Assembly (NCBI GenBank): GCA_030039095.1
Contig: JASHQP010000325.1
Span: forward strand, 1 to 8,778
Direction: 5' to 3'
Origin: Streptosporangiaceae bacterium
GTDB lineage: Bacteria; Actinomycetota; Actinomycetes; Streptosporangiales; Streptosporangiaceae
DNA: 8,778 bases
In this document: piece after piece, positions 1 through 6,837 of the stretch
Layout of the letters: the number at the start of each line of letters is the position of its first letter
Position numbering within the stretch: position 1 is the stretch's first letter
The notes under the pieces: generated by a model
What the model saw: the letters and a program-made list of their open reading frames with translations, nothing else
Database searches by the model: none
Told to the model about the DNA's origin: nothing
Program-made: the position numbers and the translations under genes

Positions 1-2
1 GC

Positions 3-347
3 TGGCGGCCGGATCAGCCGGACGCCACGGCCAGGGACCTGGCCGGCGACGCCGCGCAGGGCCATCCCGTCGCCCGCGCCGCGCTGCGCCGGGCGGGACG
101 GGCCCTCGGCATCGCGGTCGCGTCGGCCACCTACCTGTGCGACCTCGAGGTCGTGTCGGTCGGCGGCGGTCTCTCGCAGGCGGGCGCGATGCTGTTCGAG
201 CCGCTGCAGGAGTCGCTGCGAGCGCACGCCAGGCTCGCGTTCGCGCGCCGGGTCAGCGTGGTGCCAGCGGCGCTCGGCCAGAGCGCCGGGCTCGTCGGCG
301 CCGCCGCGCTGATCCTGGCGGGTGACCGCTACTGGACCGGCGACTGA
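3..347 (+). CDS. ROK-family sugar kinase (glucokinase-like), C-terminal 114 residues
   Basis: This gene is cut by the left edge. The frame is open from base 3 to a TGA at 345-347. The visible part reads like the C-terminal lobe of ROK (repressor, ORF, kinase) proteins. A strand-glycine segment VVSVGGGLSQAGAMLFEPL (codons about 51-69 of the fragment) matches the family's conserved GGG motif and following helix. Further on, VVPAALGQSAGLVGAAAL matches the usual end of ROK kinases, where a small-residue helix closes the nucleotide site. ROK kinases phosphorylate glucose, N-acetylmannosamine or related sugars with ATP in the cytoplasm. The N-terminal ATP-binding DxGGT motif and any zinc-binding cysteine cluster lie outside the window, so the substrate cannot be named. 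A helix-turn-helix ROK repressor is also possible. The threonine ammonia-lyase gene starts 24 bp downstream on the same strand, so co-transcription is likely, though the two functions have no obvious link. Confidence 0.82.
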   Translation, partial: WRPDQPDATARDLAGDAAQGHPVARAALRRAGRALGIAVASATYLCDLEVVSVGGGLSQAGAMLFEPLQESLRAHARLAFARRVSVVPAALGQSAGLVGAAALILAGDRYWTGD

Positions 348-371
348 GCGCTCGGTGCGAGACTGCAGAGC

Positions 372-1619
372 ATGACAACGACGTCGGCCCGGCCTCACGT
401 AGAGGACGTCACCGCGGCGCGGAAGATCTTCAGCGGGATCCTGCTGGAGACTCCGCTGCTGCACTCGCGGGTGCTTTCCGAGCGGATCGGCGGCCCCGTG
501 TACCTGAAGTGCGAGAACCTGCAGCGCACCGGGTCGTTCAAGGCCCGCGGCGCCTACCTGCGCATCGCCCGGCTGTCGGACGCGGAACGGGGCCGCGGCG
601 TGATCGCGGCGAGCGCCGGCAACCACAGCCAGGGCGTCGCGTTCGCGGCCACGCTGCTCGGCGCCAAGGCGACGGTGGTCATGCCCGAGGGCGCGCCACT
701 GCCCAAGATCGAGGCCACCAAGGGGTACGGGGCCGCCGTCGTGCTGCACGGCAGCACCGTGGAGCAGGCGCTGGCCCGGGCCAACGAGCTGGCGGCCGAG
801 CGCGGGTCGACCTTCATCCATCCGTTCGAGCATCCGGATGTCCTGATCGGCCAGGGCACCGTCGGCCTGGAGATCATCGAGCAGTGCCCGGGTGTCCGCA
901 CGATCGTGGTCCCCGTCGGCGGCGGCGGCCTGGCTTCCGGCGTCGCGGTGGCGGCGAAGGGTGCCGGCAGCAGCGGCGCCGGCGCTGGCAGCGGCCAGCA
1001 GATCAGGGTCATCGGCGTGCAGGCCGACGCGGTCGCCCCGTTCCCGGCGTCGTTCGCAGCTGGGCATCCGGTCTCGGTGGCTACCGGCCCCACGATGGCC
1101 GACGGCATCGCCGTGGCCAGGCCGGGTGAGCTGGCGTTCGAGGTGCTGTCGACCCTGGCGGACCGGATCGTGACCGTGTCCGAGGAGAGCCTGTCCCGTG
1201 CCCTGCTGCTCTGCCTGGAGCGGGCCAAGCAGGTCGTGGAGCCAGCCGGGGCCGCTGCCGTGGCCGCGCTGCTCGAGCACCCCCGCGCTGTCGAGCCGCC
1301 GGTCGTCGCCGTGCTCTCGGGCGGCAACATCGACCCGCTGCTGCTCTCGAAGGTACTGCGGCACGGGCTGGCCGCGGCCGGCCGCTACCTGACGTTCCGC
1401 TGCCGCCTGCCCGACCGTCCCGGTGCGCTGGCCACCCTGCTCGCCGAGGTCGCCGGGCTCGGCGCCAACGTGCTCGACGTCGTGCACGAGCGCGTCACGC
1501 CTGGCCTGCACGTCGACGAGGTGGAGGTGCTCCTGCAGGTGGAGACCCGGGGCCCGGCACACTGCGACAGCCTCATCGCAGCCCTGCGCGCGTCCGGGTA
1601 CAAGCTGCAGTTCAGCTGA
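372..1619 (+). CDS. ilvA: Threonine ammonia-lyase (threonine dehydratase), catabolic-type with C-terminal ACT domain
   Basis: This 415-aa PLP enzyme deaminates L-threonine (and often L-serine) to 2-oxobutyrate and ammonia, feeding isoleucine synthesis or threonine breakdown. Visible features are the PLP-lysine motif GSFKARGAY with K57, the substrate loop SAGNHSQG (81-88), the phosphate-binding glycine loop GGGGLASG (183-190), EPAGA (290-294) and the SGGN cofactor-ring motif (317-320). A single ACT-like domain follows at about 340-415 (RLPDRPGALATLLAEVAGL), a common architecture for the roughly 400-residue single-ACT form. The long biosynthetic E. coli IlvA has two ACT-like repeats, so the symbol is by family convention and tdcB would also fit. 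An unusual Gly/Ala/Ser-rich stretch sits at 197-210. The ATG at 372 has only a weak purine run just before it, so translation may be coupled to the ROK gene. Transcription converges on hpd. Confidence 0.93.
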   Translation: MTTTSARPHVEDVTAARKIFSGILLETPLLHSRVLSERIGGPVYLKCENLQRTGSFKARGAYLRIARLSDAERGRGVIAASAGNHSQGVAFAATLLGAKATVVMPEGAPLPKIEATKGYGAAVVLHGSTVEQALARANELAAERGSTFIHPFEHPDVLIGQGTVGLEIIEQCPGVRTIVVPVGGGGLASGVAVAAKGAGSSGAGAGSGQQIRVIGVQADAVAPFPASFAAGHPVSVATGPTMADGIAVARPGELAFEVLSTLADRIVTVSEESLSRALLLCLERAKQVVEPAGAAAVAALLEHPRAVEPPVVAVLSGGNIDPLLLSKVLRHGLAAAGRYLTFRCRLPDRPGALATLLAEVAGLGANVLDVVHERVTPGLHVDEVEVLLQVETRGPAHCDSLIAALRASGYKLQFS

Positions 1620-1666
1620 GTCTCGCCGCTGTCGTGGTCAGGTCGGGTATCCGCCAGACGGGGTAG

Positions 1667-1711
1667 CCGCCGGGTGGCTGACCGCCGGGTGGCTGACCGC
1701 CGGGTGGCTGA
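1667..1711. repeat. Three tandem copies of a 15-bp unit
   Basis: The unit CCGCCGGGTGGCTGA occurs three times without a mismatch at 1667-1681, 1682-1696 and 1697-1711, followed by a partial CCGC. It lies in the 109-bp gap between the convergent threonine ammonia-lyase and hpd genes, so it is non-coding. Each copy carries TGA in one frame. The repeat runs directly into the small hairpin at 1710-1725. It looks like a slippage-prone minisatellite, and function is unknown. Confidence 0.9.
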
Positions 1712-1725
1712 CCGCGCCGGCGGTC
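1710..1725. terminator. Candidate bidirectional terminator hairpin between convergent genes
   Basis: GACCGC, a GCCG loop and GCGGTC form a 6-bp GC-only stem ending 3 bp before the hpd stop codon (1729-1731, minus strand). It lies 90 bp after the threonine ammonia-lyase stop. There is no U-tract, which is common in actinobacteria, but the stem is short, so the call is tentative. GACCGC also occurs at each junction of the 15-bp repeats, so alternative pairing with GCGGTC is possible. Confidence 0.4.
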
Positions 1726-1728
1726 GCC

Positions 1729-2923
<1,195 letters not shown>

Positions 2924-2945
2924 GATGTGCAACTGCTGCTAGAAT

Positions 2946-2971
2946 CTATAGACAACTTGTATAGTCGCTAT
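2946..2971. promoter_or_regulatory. Palindromic half-site array, candidate Lrp/AsnC operator plus regulator -10 box
   Basis: This is a strikingly AT-rich island in GC-rich DNA. CTATAGACAACTTGTATAG (2946-2964) is an imperfect palindrome with perfect CTATA/TATAG arms. It overlaps a second inverted repeat, ATAG-TCG-CTAT (2961-2971). TATAGT at 2960-2965 is a near-consensus -10 box for the plus-strand regulator gene. If this is the binding site of the Lrp/AsnC protein, it would cover that gene's own promoter (autorepression) and lie just upstream of the hpd -35 box (an activator position). The binding is inferred from position and symmetry. Confidence 0.6.
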
Positions 2972-3021
2972 GGGGTGAATCCGGATTCGCTGGACACGAT
3001 GTGTGCCTGAGGGGGTACCTG

Positions 3022-3543
3022 ATGCTCGACGAGCTGGATGCCGGGCTCATCGATCTGCTCGCGGCGGAGCCGAGGGTGGGCGTGCTCGAGGCCTCGAGGC
3101 GGCTCGGCGTGGCCAGGGGAACGGTGCAGGCCCGGCTGGACCGGCTGCGGGACCGCGGCGTCATCACCGGATACGGCCCCGACGTCGATCCCGCCGCGCT
3201 CGGCTTCCGGGTCACCGCGTTCGTGACGCTGGAGATCCGCCAGGCGGGCGGGCACGACCCGGTCACGGCGAAGCTCGCGATGATCCCCGAGGTGCTGGAG
3301 GCGCACACGATCACCGGTCAGGGTGACATGCTCTGCCGGGTCGTCGCGCGCGACAACACCGACCTGCAACGGGTGATCGACGCGATGGTCGACGTGCCCG
3401 GCGTGGTGCGCACGTCCACGGTGATCGCCCTGGCCGCCCCCATCGCCTACCGCATCCTGCCGCTCGTGCGGTCCGCCGCCAGCGCCGCGCGGGACCTGGC
3501 GGCCGGCACCCGGGGGCTGGCGGCCGGGGGCGCCGTCCTTTAG
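3022..3543 (+). CDS. Lrp/AsnC-family transcriptional regulator
   Basis: This 173-aa DNA-binding protein starts with an AsnC-type winged HTH (about 2-50: LDELDAGLIDLLAAEPRVG, with recognition helix ARGTVQARLDRLRDRGVI). A RAM ligand-binding/oligomerisation domain follows (about 64-140), including TGQGDMLCRVVARDNTDL, the glycine-turn region that binds amino-acid effectors in this family. The tail (150-173) is Ala/Gly-rich and adds little. The start at ATG 3022 is preferred over an in-frame GTG at 3001, because GAGGGGG (3009-3015) sits 6 nt before the ATG and the family typically begins LDxLD. The gene is divergent from hpd, so regulation of tyrosine catabolism, possibly with an aromatic amino acid or keto acid as effector, is the natural inference. 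Its stop overlaps that of the convergent TetR gene. Confidence 0.92.
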   Translation: MLDELDAGLIDLLAAEPRVGVLEASRRLGVARGTVQARLDRLRDRGVITGYGPDVDPAALGFRVTAFVTLEIRQAGGHDPVTAKLAMIPEVLEAHTITGQGDMLCRVVARDNTDLQRVIDAMVDVPGVVRTSTVIALAAPIAYRILPLVRSAASAARDLAAGTRGLAAGGAVL

Positions 3544-4244
3544 CCGGGCTGGCCGTCTCGAGCGTCCTCGGGGGGCTCGGCCAGCTCGGAGGCGATGCTG
3601 AAGACCGCTGAGCACAGCTCCGTGCGGTCTTTCACCTGGTCGGCGAAGAACATCCAGCCGACGCTCACCGCGCCGAGCGCCATCGTGGCACGGAGCCGGT
3701 GCTGCAAGTCGGCGCCGGGCTCGGTGAGTGCCTCGGCGAGGCCGCTCATCCTCTCCTTGAACACCTCGCCGCGCTTCTTCTCACCGGCCAGGCTGTTCAT
3801 GGCCGCCTGGTTGTGCTGCAGCATGCGGAACACCCCGCTGCCCTCGGCGACGATCTTCACGTACCTGTTGAGGACCTCGGCGCGTGTCGCGGCGGTCCGG
3901 GGCTGGGTCCTGGCCCAGGCGATCACGGCGTCGATCTGGCCGAAGTAGTCCTCGGCCAGGCTGCGGACGATGTCTTCCTTGGACTTGAAGTGGTAGTACA
4001 GGGCGGCCTTGGTGACGTCGAGCCGCTCGGCGATCTCGCGCAGCGAGGTCTTGTCGTACCCCTGCTCGGCGAACAGTTCCAGGGCCACCTTCTGGATGCG
4101 CGCCCGCGTGTCGCTGCGGCGCGCGTCGTGGTGCGGATCGTGACCGCCCACGTGTTCTATGTCGATGCGCGACGCATCGCCGGACGCCGGGTCGGCGACC
4201 GCGATCGTGGTGCGCTGCTCGTTACTTGTCACTGCGGTCCACAC
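3540..4244 (-). CDS. TetR-family transcriptional repressor
   Basis: This 234-aa regulator has a TetR_N HTH at about 45-93: RARIQKVALELFAEQGYDKTS, then LREIAERLDVTKAALYYHF, with the signature recognition helix ending YYHFKSKEDI. The rest (about 95-222) is the helical effector-binding and dimerisation domain. About 40 residues precede the HTH, longer than usual. The GTG at 4244 gives the longest frame, but no well-spaced Shine-Dalgarno is visible. A GTG at 4232 or a later start is possible, and the extra N-terminal residues may be over-called. The gene is divergent from a multidrug-type MFS exporter with a palindrome between them, the standard arrangement for a repressor whose ligand is also pump cargo. 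The ligand is unknown. Its 3' end overlaps the convergent Lrp/AsnC gene by 4 bp, leaving no room for a terminator. Confidence 0.9.
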   Translation of the reverse strand: MWTAVTSNEQRTTIAVADPASGDASRIDIEHVGGHDPHHDARRSDTRARIQKVALELFAEQGYDKTSLREIAERLDVTKAALYYHFKSKEDIVRSLAEDYFGQIDAVIAWARTQPRTAATRAEVLNRYVKIVAEGSGVFRMLQHNQAAMNSLAGEKKRGEVFKERMSGLAEALTEPGADLQHRLRATMALGAVSVGWMFFADQVKDRTELCSAVFSIASELAEPPEDARDGQPG

Positions 4245-4271
4245 TTCTGTAGCGGATGGCGCCCGGCCAAT

Positions 4272-4303
4272 TAACTTGACGGCCGGTTAGTTAGCAGCAT
4301 ACT
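4272..4303 (+). promoter_or_regulatory. Exporter promoter with overlapping TetR-type operator palindrome
   Basis: A 22-bp interrupted palindrome spans 4272-4293: arms TAACT and AGTTA around a central CGGCCG, each separated by 3 bp. It overlaps a plus-strand promoter, -35 TTGACG (4276-4281), 16-bp spacer and -10 CATACT (4298-4303), reading toward the MFS gene. A repressor bound there would block the -35 box. The start of transcription would be near 4310. Assignment to the adjacent TetR protein is inference from position and symmetry. Confidence 0.6.
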
Positions 4304-4387
4304 GTTGCTTCGGTAAAGATGCTAGCCGGTCGGCAAGTAGGTTGAGAAGTGCCAGACCGCGCACGATCGCGGAAGGAGCCGGGCACG

Positions 4388-5962
4388 ATGGCGGAGACGC
4401 AGGCGGGGGCGGTGGCCGCACCCAGCGGGCCGAAGCGCGAGATCCTGATCGTGCTGCCTGGGCTGCTGCTCGCGCTGATCGTCGCCATGCTCGACCAGAC
4501 GGTCGTCTCGACCGCGCTGCCGCGCATCGTCGGTGACCTCGGCGGGGTCACCCACCTGTCCTGGGTGGTGACCGCGTACGTCCTGGCCTCGACGATCACG
4601 ACGCCGCTGTACGGCAAGCTCGGCGACCTCTACGGCCGCAAGCGCTGGCTGATGATCGCGATCGTGATCTTCCTGATCGGATCCGCGCTGTCCGGGCTCT
4701 CGCACTCGATGGATCAGCTGATCATGTTCCGGGCGCTGCAGGGACTGGGCGCCGGCGGCCTGATGGTCGGCGTGATCGCGACCATCGGCGACATGGTCTC
4801 GCCCCGCGAGCGCGGCCAGTACATGGGCTACATGATGGCCGCGATGATGCTGGCCATGATCGCCGGACCGCTCGTCGGCGGGTACATCACCGACGACCTG
4901 TCCTGGCGCTGGATCTTCTACATCAACATGCCGGTCGGCGGCGCGGCGCTGATCTACCTGTTCCTCACCCTGCACCTGCCGTACAAGAAGGTCGAGCACA
5001 AGATCGACTACCTGGGCGCCGGGACGCTGGCCATCGCGGCCACCGCGGTCGTGCTGCTGACCACCTGGGGCGGCACCGAGTACGCGTGGAGGTCCGCGCA
5101 GATCATCGGGCTCGGGGCGCTCGCCGTCGTCGCCACCGGGCTGTTCCTGTGGATCCAGACCCGGGCCGCCGAGCCGGTGCTGCCGCTGCACGTGTTCCGC
5201 AACCACAACTTCTCGGTCGCGACCGCGATCAGCTTCCTGCTCGGCATGGCGATGCTCGGCGCGCTCACGTTCCTGCCGCTCTACCAGCAGACCGTGCAGC
5301 ACCTGTCCGCCGTCGGCAGCGGCCTGATGCTGATCCCGATGATGCTCGGCGTGACCACCACGTCGCTGATCGGCGGGTTCGTGATGACGCGCACGGGCCG
5401 GTACCGGTTCATGCCGATCGTCGGCGGTGCGATCATGTCGGTCGCCATGTTCCTGCTGACCGGCCTGCACTCGGATACCAGCCTGCTCGTGTCGGGCCTC
5501 TTCTACGTGATACTCGGCATCGGCATGGGCTTCCTGATGCAGATCACGTCCGTGATCGTGCAGAACAGCGTGCAGCCCAAGGACATCGGCGTGGCCAGCA
5601 GCTCGCGCACGTTCTTCCAGCAGATCGGCAGCTCGATCGGCGTGGCCCTGTTCGGCGCGATCTTCGCCCGGCGGCTCACCGAGGCCCTGACCAGGCAGCT
5701 CCCGGGCGTGCACCTGAACGCCGCGGGCGGCCAGCTCGACCCGGTCACGGTCAACCGCCTGCCCGCCCTGGTCAAGCACGACGTGTTCTTCGCGATCTCG
5801 CACGCGATCGACGGCGTGTTCGTCTGGGCGGTGCCGGCGGCCATCCTGGTCTTCATCCTGGCCTGGTTCATCAAGGAGGTGCCGCTGCGCAGCAGCGCAA
5901 CGCCGCCCCCGGCCGAGGCCCCCGCCAGCGAGCCAGAGTTCGCGCCCGATCCCGTTCCGTAA
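4388..5962 (+). CDS. DHA2-family (EmrB/QacA-type) MFS drug exporter, 14 TM segments
   Basis: This 524-aa inner-membrane proton antiporter probably exports drugs or toxic metabolites. It carries DHA2 family marks: the TM1 motif LDQTVVSTALPRIVGDL (35-51) with the conserved Asp36, motif A GKLGDLYGRK (76-85) in the 2-3 loop, RALQGLGAGGLM (115-126), and the antiporter motif C region AGPLVGGYITDD followed by WRWIFYINMPVG (159-184). The length and spread of hydrophobic segments fit 14 TM helices with a short Pro/Glu-rich cytoplasmic tail (about 500-524). An upstream in-frame GTG at 4349 exists, but the ATG at 4388 has GGAAGGAG (4371-4378) at 9-nt spacing and yields the usual charged N-terminus before TM1. 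It is divergent from, and probably repressed by, the adjacent TetR protein. The cargo is not predictable, and no biosynthetic genes flank it. Confidence 0.93.
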   Translation: MAETQAGAVAAPSGPKREILIVLPGLLLALIVAMLDQTVVSTALPRIVGDLGGVTHLSWVVTAYVLASTITTPLYGKLGDLYGRKRWLMIAIVIFLIGSALSGLSHSMDQLIMFRALQGLGAGGLMVGVIATIGDMVSPRERGQYMGYMMAAMMLAMIAGPLVGGYITDDLSWRWIFYINMPVGGAALIYLFLTLHLPYKKVEHKIDYLGAGTLAIAATAVVLLTTWGGTEYAWRSAQIIGLGALAVVATGLFLWIQTRAAEPVLPLHVFRNHNFSVATAISFLLGMAMLGALTFLPLYQQTVQHLSAVGSGLMLIPMMLGVTTTSLIGGFVMTRTGRYRFMPIVGGAIMSVAMFLLTGLHSDTSLLVSGLFYVILGIGMGFLMQITSVIVQNSVQPKDIGVASSSRTFFQQIGSSIGVALFGAIFARRLTEALTRQLPGVHLNAAGGQLDPVTVNRLPALVKHDVFFAISHAIDGVFVWAVPAAILVFILAWFIKEVPLRSSATPPPAEAPASEPEFAPDPVP

Positions 5963-5969
5963 AACGAAC

Positions 5970-6007
5970 CGCGGCGGCTTCCGGTCAGTCAACCGGAAGC
6001 CGCCGCG
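5970..6007. terminator. Strong bidirectional intrinsic terminator hairpin
   Basis: A perfect 15-bp GC-rich stem (5970-5984 with 5993-6007, core GCGGCGGCTTCCGG) encloses an 8-nt TCAGTCAA loop. It sits 7 bp past the exporter stop and 10 bp past the greA stop on the other strand, so it can end both convergent transcripts. There is no long U-tract after it, but a short A-run (5961-5964) gives UUUU on the greA-strand RNA. Confidence 0.9.
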
Positions 6008-6017
6008 AAAGCTTGCG

Positions 6018-6518
6018 TCAGGCCCCCACGTAGGGGACGGCCTCGAGAATCTCGACAGTGTTGCTGCGCCCGTTGGGCAGCGTGTACGTCGCGCTCTCCC
6101 CGATCTTCTTCCCGGTGATCGCGGCGCCCAGCGGCGACTTGGGCGAATAGACGTCGATGGGCGCGCCGCTCTCCTCGCGCGACGCGAGGAGGAACGTCAC
6201 TTCCTCGTCGTCCTTCGCAAACCGGACGGTGACGGTCATACCGGGGCCTACGACGCCATCGGTGCGCGGCGGGTCGCCGACCCGGGAGGTGTCCAGGATG
6301 TGCATGAGCTGCAGAATCCGGCCCTCGTTCTTCCCCTGCTCTTCCTTGGCGGCGTGGTAGCCGCCGTTTTCCCGGAGGTCGCCTTCGTCGCGGGCAGCCT
6401 CGATCTTCTTGGCGATCTCCGTGCGCCCAACCCCGGTGAGGTGGTCCAGCTCCGCCTTGAGCCGGTCATACGCCTCCTGGGTGAGCCAGGTGACGGTGTC
6501 ATCGCGGGTTTCGGTCAC
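6018..6518 (-). CDS. greA: Transcription elongation factor GreA
   Basis: This 166-aa factor enters the RNA polymerase secondary channel and stimulates cleavage of backtracked RNA 3' ends, rescuing stalled elongation complexes. The N-terminal coiled coil (about 12-85) carries the tip motif EGDLRENGGYHAAKEEQG (45-62). Its acidic D47 and E50 correspond to the catalytic Asp41/Glu44 of E. coli GreA. The C-terminal FKBP-like domain (about 88-164) contains YSPKSPLGAAITGKKIGE, the typical SPLGxAL-like signature. The start is GTG at 6518, supported by AGGAG (minus strand, 6524-6528) at 5-nt spacing. The length is close to mycobacterial GreA. In M. tuberculosis greA also lies near mca on the opposite strand, so this placement is conserved. 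Confidence 0.97.
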   Translation of the reverse strand: MTETRDDTVTWLTQEAYDRLKAELDHLTGVGRTEIAKKIEAARDEGDLRENGGYHAAKEEQGKNEGRILQLMHILDTSRVGDPPRTDGVVGPGMTVTVRFAKDDEEVTFLLASREESGAPIDVYSPKSPLGAAITGKKIGESATYTLPNGRSNTVEILEAVPYVGA

Positions 6519-6641
6519 GAGAACTCCTATGGTGGAAGCGGAACGTCAGGTCCGCCGGGCCCTGGATGGGCCCTGGGGGTAATCCTTCGAGATTAACAAG
6601 GCTCCGCAAGTACGTCGCGCCTGTCAATGCTCGCCAGGACC

Positions 6642-6669
6642 GTCCCCAGGCGGCTCAGGGCCTGGGGAC
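6642..6669. terminator. Terminator-like hairpin in the greA/mca gap
   Basis: GTCCCCAGGC (6642-6651) and GCCTGGGGAC (6660-6669) form a perfect 10-bp stem with an 8-nt loop. It is stable enough to be an intrinsic terminator or a structured leader element, but no gene ends nearby. It could protect either divergent gene from read-through, or fold in the 5' leader of mca. The role is unknown. Confidence 0.5.
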
Positions 6670-6698
6670 CATGCGATCAGACTGCTAACGCCACGGGA

Positions 6699-6714
6699 CG
6701 GGAATGCCTTCCCG
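6699..6714. repeat. Short inverted repeat CGGGAA-TGCC-TTCCCG
   Basis: A perfect 6-bp stem with a 4-nt loop lies 124 bp before the mca start. A second short palindrome, TTGTG-TAG-CACAA (6726-6738), follows 12 bp downstream. Either could be an RNA hairpin in an mca leader or a protein-binding site. Confidence 0.45.
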
Positions 6715-6725
6715 GCGCAGGCTTG

Positions 6726-6738
6726 TTGTGTAGCACAA
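6726..6738. promoter_or_regulatory. Palindrome TTGTG-TAG-CACAA upstream of mca, possible operator
   Basis: A perfect 5-bp-arm palindrome with a 3-bp centre sits in a locally AT-richer patch, the most likely site for the mca promoter. No confident -35/-10 pair could be assigned around it. Seen directly; function is inferred only from position. Confidence 0.35.
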
Positions 6739-6837
6739 TGATCTGTCGGCGCCGCTTCGATGCGGACGCGTGAGCCCGGCGGGGGGCAGCGGCGTCGTGC
6801 CAGGCTTGCCCACCAATCATCCATGAAGGGGATGTTC

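Larger units (their letters stand above)
6519..6837. other. 319-bp divergent greA/mca intergenic region with several hairpins, no gene seen
   Basis: No credible coding frame lies here; frames crossing it are extensions or antisense of greA and mca. It holds the greA ribosome binding site, a direct repeat of GGGCCCTGG (about 6557-6576), a perfect minus-strand -35 hexamer TTGACA (6622-6627) with no convincing -10, and three inverted repeats at 6642-6669, 6699-6714 and 6726-6738. In M. tuberculosis this gap contains a DUF4307 membrane-protein gene. I see no membrane-like remnant of it on the minus strand. Confidence 0.7.

Noticed and set aside
554..1330. 258-aa open frame on the minus strand inside threonine ammonia-lyase
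   Set aside because: Ser/Ala/Thr/Pro-rich shadow of the real coding strand, with no family resemblance.
1667..1711. Short repeats as a possible CRISPR array
   Set aside because: The units abut directly with no spacers, are 15 bp long, and no cas gene is nearby. It is a simple tandem repeat.
2999..3010. ATG at 2999 as the regulator start
   Set aside because: It lies in another frame and terminates after three codons (ATG TGT GCC TGA). The ATG at 3022 has a strong ribosome binding site and a family-typical N-terminus.
3022..5962. Regulators plus exporter as a mobile or horizontally acquired island
   Set aside because: No transposase, integrase, terminal repeats or attachment site is visible, and base composition and codon use look like the neighbours.
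4322..5992. 556-aa open frame on the minus strand opposite the MFS exporter
   Set aside because: Its product is a His/Asp/Arg/Gln-rich string with no domain, exactly antisense to a clear 14-TM transporter. Long antisense frames are expected at this GC content.
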